Shown: in pieces, positions 53,613 to 61,849 of the stretch
Position numbering within the stretch: the stretch's first letter is position 1
How the letters are laid out: every line of letters begins with the position of its first letter
Origin: Pseudomonas sp. ERMR1:02
GTDB taxonomy: Bacteria; Pseudomonadota; Gammaproteobacteria; Pseudomonadales; Pseudomonadaceae
Direction: 5' to 3'
Assembly (NCBI RefSeq): GCF_002277815.1
Contig: NZ_NKJI01000018.1
Location: 1 to 64,000, forward strand
DNA length: 64,000 nt
Notes under the pieces: model-generated
What the model was told of the DNA's origin: nothing
What the model saw: only the letters and a program-made list of their open reading frames with translations
The model's database searches: none
Made by a program: the position numbers and the translations under genes

Positions 53613-55027
53613 TCAGCGAGTGGTGAACACGGACTTGAATTCTTGCGGCCAGCGCGGATGCATCAGGCTGTAGGCCAGCGCATAGCTCAGCGTGCCGATG
53701 CCGATACTGCAGGCCAGATGCAGATAGCCCTGCACACAATCGGGAGCCAACCACAACACGGCGGCGGCCATTACCAGCGAGGCGATCACGCTGCGGTAAC
53801 TGGATTCGAAAAACGCTCGCCAGCCAAAGCCGATGGCCGTGTTCAGCCCGCGAATCTGCAGTGGTGTCACCAGGATCATTCGGACCAGCAATGCCAGGGC
53901 CGCGGCCATGCCGCCGAATAGAGGCCCCAGGCCGTAAACCAGCGCCAACGCCAGCAAGGTCGTGCCCACTTCCGCCTTGAGGGTGAGGCGGGTGCGGTTG
54001 ACCGCCACCAGTGCGGTGGTGGCATACATGGCGGTGTTGCCGATGGCTGCAGTGCAGGCCAGCACTTGCAGCATCGGGATTGAGTCGGCCCACTTGGCGC
54101 CGAAAATCAGCAGGATGATGTCGCTGGCGGTGACCGCGATACCGATAAAGATCGGCGTGAGCAGGAAGCCGCTGACCGCCGTCGTATCGCAAATGAAGCT
54201 GATCAACCGCGACGGCTCGGCACTGCGGCGGGCGAATGCCGGTAGCGCGTAACTCATGAGGCCGTTGTAGAACGCCGTGCGTGGCAAATCGATGATGCGC
54301 ATGGCCATGTTGAACATGCCCACGGCCTGGGCGCCAGCGGTGATGCCCAGCACTACGGTGACGCCACGCTGAAGCGTTTGCGAACTCAAGGTATTGATGG
54401 CTACTGGCAGGCCTACCGTCAACAGTTCACGCAGGCACGCACCATCAATGTGGAAGCTGATTCGCCGTCGATCGCCGAGCATCAACACGATGATCGATAC
54501 CAGCTCCATGACCAATGCCTGGGCAATCACCGCCCACGCACCCAACCCCCGAGGGCGACGGCAATGCCCGCGACACCACCGAATACCTTGCCCAATAGCG
54601 TGCGCGAAGCGAGCATCCTGAAATTACTGGTGCGCCGCATCTGCACCACATAGACACGCGCCATCATGGTGAAGAGGATTTTCACCGAGGCCACCGCCGT
54701 CATCCATCGCAGTGCGTTAGACGTCAGGCACAGCCACGCCACGCAGGTGATCATCAGGATGGACACCAGGCTCGCTAGCACCGCAACCCAGAAAGCCGTG
54801 GAAATATGTCGATCGTCCAGATGTTCCTGACGTACCAATGGATCTTCAAGTATCGACGAATAAAGAATGCCGATCACCTCGACGATGGCGATGATTACCG
54901 TGCCCACGCCTAGCTCTTCCGGGGACAGCAGCCTGGCATAAACGACAAAGGTGATCATCGACAGGAAGATCAGGCCGAATTTCTCGGTGAAAATCCAGGT
55001 CAATGTGACGAGGCGTTGGTTGGCCAT
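53613..55027 (-). pseudogene. wzx: Polysaccharide flippase (Wzx/MATE-like), one frame change
   Basis: Leftward gene encoding a multi-helix oligosaccharide exporter. MANQRLVTLTWIFTEKFGLI opens the first half to GKVFGGVAGIAVALGG. The frame changes at the five-C run 54546-54550 and continues as LGAWAVIAQALVMELVS... to 53613. One added base restores a continuous 471-residue protein of normal length for the PST family. It flips lipid-linked repeat units across the inner membrane before polymerisation, so loss would block this exopolysaccharide. Could be a consensus error. Confidence 0.85.
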
Positions 55028-55067
55028 AGGCGGAGCCCGGTAAAGCGTTTGATGAACGGCAATAGGC

Positions 55068-56003
55068 TCAGGAAGCCTTGCGCAGCGTTTTTATTTGCGC
55101 GTAGAGATAGCGCAGGGTCGGTTTACCCCTAGAGAAAATCAGCGTTTGCCAGGAATGACCGAGCATGTACCTGAAGACCTTGATTACCTGCGCATGCTCA
55201 CCGCTGCGGGAAAAGGCATTGAGAAATTCGACATGGTTGGCCAACACAAAGTGAACCCGCTGCTGGCGGGTCATTGTCGCGCCGTAGCGCTCAAGGTACA
55301 GCTCGATGAATTTGATCTTGTACGGGTAGTATTTCTGCGGCTGGGCGGTGATGTTGCCGCTGTCGACCCCGCGCCGGTGCAGAATCTCGGGCACGGTGTG
55401 GATTTCCCAGTGCTCGGCGATTCGCGTCCATAACAAACGGTCTTCGGCGAAGCGCAGGGTTTGATCGAAACCGCCCAAGGCGGTCACGACCTCACGCACG
55501 ACCAGCACGCCGGAGGTACCGTTGATCACGTTCTCGCGCATGAAATCGGCAAAGTGATTACCGCACTTGCGGCGTTCTTCCAATTGCCGTTTGCCGTCGC
55601 TGAATACGCTCAACTGGTAGCAATCGATCATGCCGACCGAATGACCCTGGCGAGTCAGTTGGTCATACAGTGCCAGCTGCTTTTGCAGTTTTTGCGGATG
55701 CCATTGGTCATCGGCGTCGAGGAAGGCAATGAAAGTTTCCTGGGCAGCAAAGATGCCCTTGTTCCGCGCACACGCCGGCCCCTGGTTGGTCTGCTGCAAT
55801 AGCGTCAAGGGGTAAGACGCGGCGTAGTCCCTGACGCGTTGCGGGCCGTCATCGCTGGAGCCGTCGTCAATCACGATCACATGGTCGGGCTGCCGGGTTT
55901 GCTGGCTCAGTGACGCCAGTGTCTTTTCTATGGTGGCAGCGGCGTTGTACATCGGGATGACCACACACACCGAACCCGATGACGGGGGAATGTCATTCAA
56001 CAT
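55068..56003 (-). CDS. Glycosyltransferase family 2
   Basis: A 311-residue GT-A enzyme. VCVVIPMYNAAATIEKTLASL is followed by VIVIDDGSSDDGPQRVRDYA, GPACARNKGI and the metal-binding FLDADDQWHP. A helical C-terminal region follows. It adds one sugar to the lipid-linked repeat. The ATG at 56003 follows aggag; the frame upstream to 56450 shadows the polymerase gene. The first bases overlap the polymerase 3' end by seven. Confidence 0.92.
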   Translation of the reverse strand: MLNDIPPSSGSVCVVIPMYNAAATIEKTLASLSQQTRQPDHVIVIDDGSSDDGPQRVRDYAASYPLTLLQQTNQGPACARNKGIFAAQETFIAFLDADDQWHPQKLQKQLALYDQLTRQGHSVGMIDCYQLSVFSDGKRQLEERRKCGNHFADFMRENVINGTSGVLVVREVVTALGGFDQTLRFAEDRLLWTRIAEHWEIHTVPEILHRRGVDSGNITAQPQKYYPYKIKFIELYLERYGATMTRQQRVHFVLANHVEFLNAFSRSGEHAQVIKVFRYMLGHSWQTLIFSRGKPTLRYLYAQIKTLRKAS

Positions 56004-57337
56004 GGGTTTTGCTCCTGGGGCACGACCTTGGCGGACGCGCCGGTGAACACCTTGCGGTTCGTCATGGCGTGGGTCATTGCGGCCGGTACCCGAGCGGTTG
56101 TTCTGGCGTGATGGTGCCGGAAGGACAGGGCCAGGGTGCAGAACACAAGAAATTCGGCGGAGCGGTAATTGGGAATCACATAGGCCACGTAATTGGTGAC
56201 GATGAACAGGGCAATGATCACCAGGGCGCTGGCGCGAGACTGCGCCGACCGATCCGCCATTACGGCGCGATACTGTTTGATCAATGCCTCGCCCAGCATC
56301 AGGCCCAGCACCGTGAGTTGCACCACCCCGCCGTTGAGCAGGGTTTCCATATAGCCGCTGTGAGCGTTGCCGATGTAACCCCAGCGGGTGATGAACGCGT
56401 CGGCATCGGCGCTGTTCCAGAAGGCTCCGAAACCATAGCCCCTGAGCCACTCGGCGTCGATAAACGGTGCAAGCAGCTCCCAGATCTGTATGCGATCGGT
56501 GAGCGAGGGGTCACGTCCGACCATTTCCAGCAGCAGCGTGTAATTGCCGTATAAAAACAGACACGTCAGCAAATAGAGGAGCGTCGTCGCGAAAAACGCA
56601 ATCGTCGAGCGGTTGATGCGCAAGCGAATCATGGTGAGGAAATACCAGTAACTCAGCGCGCCTGCACAAATGAGCACCAGCCCCGTGGCGGACTGGGCGA
56701 GTCCGATCGCGACCAATGAACAACACGCGCTGAAGATGGCCCACGGATTGCGTCGGCGGATCATCGGCAGCAACAACACAATGGCGATGGCGTTGATCCG
56801 CGCTCCGGCATTTTTTTCCGGAAAAATTCCCTTGAAGGCACCGTCGCGAATGCCCCCGGAAATGAACGCGATGTCCGGCAGAATCAGCGCGCAGATCAAC
56901 CCGATCAGGGCGGCGGCACCGATGGTACAGCCGAGCATGAAGCTGATTTTTTCGAGGCTGTAGTTGTAGGCGACGAAACCTGCGAAAAACACCACGCTGA
57001 TCAAGGCAACAAAGCGTTTGAAACTGAGCATAGGCTCGTAGGACCAACTGATCGACGCGGCCACGCACACCAGGAACAGCAGTAAGAAGGCGTTATTGCG
57101 GTAAAAGCTTTTGCTGAGGAACACCTTGTGGCGAAGGAAGAAAAATAGCGGTACCAACAGGGTGATCAGGCCACAGACCTGATTGATGAGATTACCTTCC
57201 AGGTCTCGCTGCGCGTCATCCAGGCTCGATACGCTACCCAGGCCGCTAAAAAAACTGATCACTTGCAGATAGAACAGCACCCCGAACAGCGTGAACGCGT
57301 CGCGCAGCGTGGTGTACCTCACCAATAGAGTGTTCAT
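55997..57337 (-). CDS. wzy: O-antigen ligase/polymerase-like membrane protein (Wzy)
   Basis: A 446-residue protein with about ten to twelve hydrophobic segments and a large periplasmic loop (LLEMVGRDPSLTDRIQIWELLAPFID...GYIGNAHSGYMETLLNGG). The H-S-G-Y and RIQIW pattern is that of the Wzy_C/O-antigen ligase superfamily. In this operon it most likely polymerises repeat units of the exopolysaccharide. The hydrophilic C-terminus contains a His-rich RHHHAR. Confidence 0.9.
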   Translation of the reverse strand: MNTLLVRYTTLRDAFTLFGVLFYLQVISFFSGLGSVSSLDDAQRDLEGNLINQVCGLITLLVPLFFFLRHKVFLSKSFYRNNAFLLLFLVCVAASISWSYEPMLSFKRFVALISVVFFAGFVAYNYSLEKISFMLGCTIGAAALIGLICALILPDIAFISGGIRDGAFKGIFPEKNAGARINAIAIVLLLPMIRRRNPWAIFSACCSLVAIGLAQSATGLVLICAGALSYWYFLTMIRLRINRSTIAFFATTLLYLLTCLFLYGNYTLLLEMVGRDPSLTDRIQIWELLAPFIDAEWLRGYGFGAFWNSADADAFITRWGYIGNAHSGYMETLLNGGVVQLTVLGLMLGEALIKQYRAVMADRSAQSRASALVIIALFIVTNYVAYVIPNYRSAEFLVFCTLALSFRHHHARTTARVPAAMTHAMTNRKVFTGASAKVVPQEQNPC

Positions 57338-58446
57338 GACACGGGACTCCCGAGCAGCGCAGTGAGGTAAGTCTTTACCGCACGTGCGTTCATGAAGCGG
57401 GCGGCGGCATCGATTCGCATCTGGCGCTGCAAATCACGTGGCGCGGTCAATTGGCCGCTGATCGCCTGCGCCAGTGCACTGGCGTCCTCTACGGCCACTA
57501 AAGGCGCGACGGCGCCGTCGTCCAAAATGTCCTGCGGGCCATACGGGCAGCGGGTCGCAACCACAGGTGTACCCGTGGCCAGGGCTTCGACCAGCGCATT
57601 AGGGCTGCCTTCGAAACGCGACGAGAGAACAAAGCAATCAGCCGCCGCGACTTGCGCCATGGGATCGCGGGTGTATCCCGGCAGATCCACTCGATCGGCA
57701 ACGCCCAGCGCACGTGCCTGCTCAAGCAAGGGAGCCCTGAGAATGCCTTCACCAAAAATGATCAATCGAGCACGGCGGTCCGGTAGTTGGGCGAAGGCGT
57801 CGATCAAGGTGTCGAAGCCTTTTTGCCACGCCAGGCGACCCACAGCGACAATCACCGGCGTGGTTTTTTCCTGCAGCCAGGGGTGATCGGGACGCTCGAG
57901 TAGTTTTTCGCGAAAGTCATTGTCGAGCACCGGGTTGTCGGCAATGGTCACGTCGCGCTGGCGGGCCAGGGTGGTGTCGACCAGATCCTGGGCCACCCCC
58001 TGCGACACACAGATCACGGGATTGGGGATGAGCCGGTAAAGCAGCGGCGCCACCAGGTAGGCCGCTCGCACCCGCCGCGACGGGTTGACGTGTTTGTCGT
58101 AGGAAAATGCGTTGCGCTCGCTGACATGCAAGTGTGCCAGGGTTCCGGACAGCGCGGCGGCGGCGATCGCCACCACGTTGACATGGGTAAGGGCGGCCAG
58201 TTGTGCATCGAAACGATGGCCGCGAAGAAAGCGTGCCAATGCCGGCACGGCATTCGCGCTGCGTCCGCTGTGCAGTTCGACCTGACGGACGCGGGGATCG
58301 AGGTGCGCGGCGTTGATGCCGCCACCGGTGAGCATCAACAGGGTCACCTCATTGCCGGCATCTACCAGGGCGCCAGCCAGGCGCGCCATCATTTTCTCGG
58401 CGCCACCGGCACTCAGGTCTTGCAGAATGATCAGCAGCTTCTTCAT
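57334..58446 (-). CDS. Glycosyltransferase family 4
   Basis: A 370-residue GT-B enzyme. KKLLIILQDLSAGGAEKMMARL forms the acceptor-side Gly-rich loop. PVIVAVGRLAWQKGFDTLIDA starts the donor domain, and SRFEGSPNALVEALATGTPVVA carries the E-x7-E motif. A retaining sugar transferase of the exopolysaccharide pathway. ATG at 58446 overlaps the previous gene's stop by four bases. Confidence 0.93.
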   Translation of the reverse strand: MKKLLIILQDLSAGGAEKMMARLAGALVDAGNEVTLLMLTGGGINAAHLDPRVRQVELHSGRSANAVPALARFLRGHRFDAQLAALTHVNVVAIAAAALSGTLAHLHVSERNAFSYDKHVNPSRRVRAAYLVAPLLYRLIPNPVICVSQGVAQDLVDTTLARQRDVTIADNPVLDNDFREKLLERPDHPWLQEKTTPVIVAVGRLAWQKGFDTLIDAFAQLPDRRARLIIFGEGILRAPLLEQARALGVADRVDLPGYTRDPMAQVAAADCFVLSSRFEGSPNALVEALATGTPVVATRCPYGPQDILDDGAVAPLVAVEDASALAQAISGQLTAPRDLQRQMRIDAAARFMNARAVKTYLTALLGSPVS

Positions 58447-60248
58447 TGATTCCACACCTGGTAGTACGCCTCGGCGGCTTGCTGGCTGGTGTACTGCCGC
58501 ACCGCCTCTGCCGCCATTTGCCCGCTCAGTCCGCCCTGACCGTCGACGCTCAGACTGCGCAGCATGCCTTCGGCCAGCGCCGGTACGTCGTTGACTTTTA
58601 CCAGGCGTCCCAGGCGTCCGTTTTCCAGCAACTCCCGAGGTCCGCTATCGCAATCACAGGCCAGCACCGGAGTGCCCAGTGCCAGCGCTTCAATCAGCAC
58701 GGTCGGCAAGCCTTCGTGGAAAGAGCTCAGAATCAGCAAGCGTGCCTGGCGGATCAATGGGTACGGGTTGAGCAGATAACCGGTGAAATGCACACGGTTC
58801 GAAATGCCCAGGCGCTGTGCTTGAGCAATCAGCGCTTCACGTTGCGGGCCGTCACCGGCAATCACCAGGTAAGGCAACTGCTCTGAGCGGGTCAACGCCA
58901 TGGCGTAGGCGTCGATTAACAGGTGAAAGCCCTTGGGCTCCACCAGGCGGCCCACGCCCAGCCAGAATCGAGCGGGCAAGTCGCCGGGCAAGGGCGCCTG
59001 CGCGGCGCCGAGCATTTGTTCCGTGACCACGGCATTGGGGCAATAACGGATGCGCTGGTGACCCCACGGCATCCAGTCCTGGAGCGACTGGCGCAGGCCT
59101 TTGGAGACGGCGACGACCTTGCCATTGCCACACAGATACAACGCATAGAGCAGGCGCAGGCTGGTGGGCCCCGTTTTCTGCTCATCGCAGTCGAGTGCCG
59201 CGTGGCGGGCATAAATGACCTTGCACGGGCTGATCAAGGTCGCAAACCAGGTGCACAGATTGGCTTGTTCCTTGGCGGCGATGAGGTGGGTCACGCCCTC
59301 ACGGTGGATGATTCGGCGTAGCAGGACGATGGACTTGAGCAAGCCGATGAGGCCATTGCCGCCACCTTTGAAAGTGGCCCCGCTCGGGTGGTCCGGCGTG
59401 TCGCCGTTCATGACGAAGAAATCGACCTGCCGGCCTTCCTCAAGAAATTGCCCTGCCAGGCGCTGCTGGACACTTTCGACACCTCCGCCGGGCTGGAAGT
59501 CTTTGAGAATGAAGAGGATATGCATGGGCATCTCCGGCAGTGGCGCAATGAGGTTTATGGCGACTTTGTGCCGAGCGATCTGTGTCCAGAGCTGCAGGAA
59601 GTTGCTTGGGTAGTCGAGCAGGTAGCGTTTGATCGTGTGTGGCTCGCGATACATGCGGTAGAACGCGCGCAGGTGAAGGCGATTGATCCACTCGGGGTAG
59701 TAATGGCCAGAGGCTGTGGCCTCTTGGCGAATGAACCCGCCGCAGGTGAATGCCACGCCGCTGAATCCTTCCTGCATAACCTCTTCGACGAACTGCTCCT
59801 GCAACCCTGCACCCAGGCCGATGATCAGGATGTCTGTTGTGCCGGCACAGATGTCTTCGCGAATGCATCTGGCCTGTGACGCATCGAAGTAACCGTTGTG
59901 ACAACCGGCGATTTTCAACCTCGGGTAGCGAGTCCTGATCTTGAGCAGGAAAAGATCCAGTTCCACTTGCCGGGCCCCCACGATGAACACCCGTTTACCC
60001 TGCTGTTGGGCGTGGCTCAGAACCGGGTCGGCGATGGAGGTGAAATCGAAGCTGACCCGCTCGATGTGCCGTCCGGTAATGGCCGACATGAAGGCCGACA
60101 TCAGCATGCCGTCGCAAAAAAAGGCGATGTTGTTGCTGTCATGGCAGTCGAACAGGCTGCCAATGGACGCAAAGTTGATGAAAGAAAATGCTTTGCCGCT
60201 GTCGAGCAAGTCCGAAGTGAATCGCGCGACTAATTCAAGCTTGATCAT
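58443..60248 (-). CDS. Fused glycosyltransferase: WecG/TagA (GT26) domain plus GT4 domain
   Basis: A 601-residue protein of two enzymes. Residues about 1-200 are a WecG/TagA/CpsF (GT26) domain: NIAFFCDGMLMSAFMSAITG, GKRVFIVGARQVELDLFL, AGCHNGYFD and LIIGLGAGLQEQFVEE. From residue 242 (MHILFILKDFQPGGGVESVQ) a complete GT4 enzyme follows, with FWLGVGRLVEPKGFHLLIDAY and SSFHEGLPTVLIEALALGTPVLA. A ccggag six bases before the ATG at 59525 suggests that the GT4 part can also be translated alone. Start at 60248 after aaggag. It probably adds two consecutive sugars to the lipid carrier. Confidence 0.88.
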   Translation of the reverse strand: MIKLELVARFTSDLLDSGKAFSFINFASIGSLFDCHDSNNIAFFCDGMLMSAFMSAITGRHIERVSFDFTSIADPVLSHAQQQGKRVFIVGARQVELDLFLLKIRTRYPRLKIAGCHNGYFDASQARCIREDICAGTTDILIIGLGAGLQEQFVEEVMQEGFSGVAFTCGGFIRQEATASGHYYPEWINRLHLRAFYRMYREPHTIKRYLLDYPSNFLQLWTQIARHKVAINLIAPLPEMPMHILFILKDFQPGGGVESVQQRLAGQFLEEGRQVDFFVMNGDTPDHPSGATFKGGGNGLIGLLKSIVLLRRIIHREGVTHLIAAKEQANLCTWFATLISPCKVIYARHAALDCDEQKTGPTSLRLLYALYLCGNGKVVAVSKGLRQSLQDWMPWGHQRIRYCPNAVVTEQMLGAAQAPLPGDLPARFWLGVGRLVEPKGFHLLIDAYAMALTRSEQLPYLVIAGDGPQREALIAQAQRLGISNRVHFTGYLLNPYPLIRQARLLILSSFHEGLPTVLIEALALGTPVLACDCDSGPRELLENGRLGRLVKVNDVPALAEGMLRSLSVDGQGGLSGQMAAEAVRQYTSQQAAEAYYQVWNQ

Positions 60249-60340
60249 TTGCCTGACTCCTTGCGCAGCGTTAGAGAGTCTGTCGGCCTGTGGAGAGGTA
60301 AGTGAAACCGCGATTTTTCAAGCGCTGCGGGTCGTACAGG

Positions 60341-61732
60341 TCAGTAGATGTCTTTGGATAGCAGGGTGAACGGGGTCTTGACGAGGATCTTGATGTCCAG
60401 CCACGGCGACCATTGGTTGATGTAATTGAGGTCCTGGGCGACGCGCAGCTGCATTTTCTCCAGGGTCTCGGTTTCACCCCGATGCCCGGTGATCTGTGCC
60501 AGACCGGTAATGCCCGGTTTGAGCCGGTGACGGGCCATGTAGGCGCGCACTTTGCCGGTGTAGTAGAGGTTGTGCGTGACGGCATGCGGGCGGGGGCCGA
60601 CGAGGGCCATTTGGCCAAACAGCACGTTGAACAACTGTGGTAGCTCATCGATGGAGGTGCGACGCAGAAAGCGTCCAAGCGGGGTGACGCGGTCATCGTC
60701 GCGGGTGGCCTGGACCACTTGCCGGTCGTCGTGCACGCGCATCGAGCGGAACTTCCAGACCTTGATCACTTCGCCATCGCAACCGTGACGGTTCTGTTTG
60801 AACAGAACCGGGCCGGGCGAGGTGACCTTGATGGCAATCGCCACCCCCAGCAGCAACGGGCTGAGCAGGATAATCGACAGGACTGCCAGGCTGCGCTCGA
60901 ACAGGTCCTTGCACAGCAGGCTTCCGGGGTGCGAGCTGATCAGGCTTTCGTTGAGGTAGATGGCCGGCATGCGCTCGATTTCTGAAATCGACTGGTTGAG
61001 TAGCACCATGCTGCCAAGGTCCGGGATCCAGACCACGTCGACGTTCATGTCCAGAAGATCGATGTACAAGGCTTCAATGAGCGCAGCCTGCGCCATCGGC
61101 AGGACGATGTAGACCCGGCGGATTTCCATGTGCGTGAGGATGTCGCGGATCTGGGTGACACGTCCGAGCAGCGGCAGGATGCTGGGAGCAGGGCCGGTCA
61201 TGTCCTCTGTGGCGATGAAGCCCAGAACTCGCGCATGATCCGGCTGAGTGAGTTTGCGGGCCAACTCGTCGGCGGTCGGACAGGTGCCGATGATCACCGA
61301 GCGACACTGATTGGACACCTTGCGCGCAAGCAGTCGGGCCAGTCCGTGCAGGGGCAGGAAACTCGCGGCCTGGACCAGAAAGCCCGCTACCGCCCAGACG
61401 ATGATGACCTGGCGCGAGAACCTGACGCTGGTCTGGGTGATGAAGGCGATGGTCATCAGCACCGAGAGCAGAATCAACCAGCCGGCCAGCAATCGGCCCA
61501 GGCCGACCAGCAATCCATGACGCTTGTGATACACCAGCATGGCGCTGTAGATCGGCACCGAGCCGAACACGGTGAGAATCATCAGGGCGCGGTACTCACT
61601 GGTCAGACTTCCGACCCGCCAATACACCAGCAGCATTAGCAGAGCGTTGATCAGAATCATCGCGCACAGCCACTGACCCCAGAAGGTCAAGCCCCGGCGG
61701 TGCTCTATTTGAGTAGTGATTTGCGGAGTCAT
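60341..61732 (-). CDS. wcaJ: Undecaprenyl-phosphate sugar phosphotransferase (WcaJ-like)
   Basis: A 463-residue polyprenyl-phosphate hexose-1-phosphate transferase. Four N-terminal helices (about 25-140) precede a CoA-binding-like domain (CRSVIIGTCPTADELARKL) and a fifth helix near the start of the catalytic domain (LAVLSIILLSPLLLGVAIAIKVTSPGPVLFKQ). Catalytic landmarks are VWKFRSMR, RRTSIDELPQLFNVL and VGPRPHA. It loads the first sugar, usually glucose, on undecaprenyl phosphate. ATG at 61732 after ggag; a GTG at 61768 is the alternative. Confidence 0.93.
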   Translation of the reverse strand: MTPQITTQIEHRRGLTFWGQWLCAMILINALLMLLVYWRVGSLTSEYRALMILTVFGSVPIYSAMLVYHKRHGLLVGLGRLLAGWLILLSVLMTIAFITQTSVRFSRQVIIVWAVAGFLVQAASFLPLHGLARLLARKVSNQCRSVIIGTCPTADELARKLTQPDHARVLGFIATEDMTGPAPSILPLLGRVTQIRDILTHMEIRRVYIVLPMAQAALIEALYIDLLDMNVDVVWIPDLGSMVLLNQSISEIERMPAIYLNESLISSHPGSLLCKDLFERSLAVLSIILLSPLLLGVAIAIKVTSPGPVLFKQNRHGCDGEVIKVWKFRSMRVHDDRQVVQATRDDDRVTPLGRFLRRTSIDELPQLFNVLFGQMALVGPRPHAVTHNLYYTGKVRAYMARHRLKPGITGLAQITGHRGETETLEKMQLRVAQDLNYINQWSPWLDIKILVKTPFTLLSKDIY

Positions 61733-61849
61733 CGGCTCAATCTCCAGGAAATAGTGATACGTCGGCACCGCTGGCGTGCTGGCGGGCGTCGGTCTGATTG
61801 AGATGAGGAGCAGGCGAGCAACCTGCGCTTTCGGGCTCAGGGCGGTGCG

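Noticed and set aside
52513..54192. 559-codon reading of galE with a long N-terminal extension
   Set aside because: The first 208 codons overlap the flippase in another frame; the true galE start with its own ribosome site is at 53568.
55068..56450. 460-codon reading of the GT2 gene
   Set aside because: The first 149 codons are Arg/Gln/His-rich and overlap the polymerase gene; MLNDIPPSS at 56003 with aggag is the proper start.
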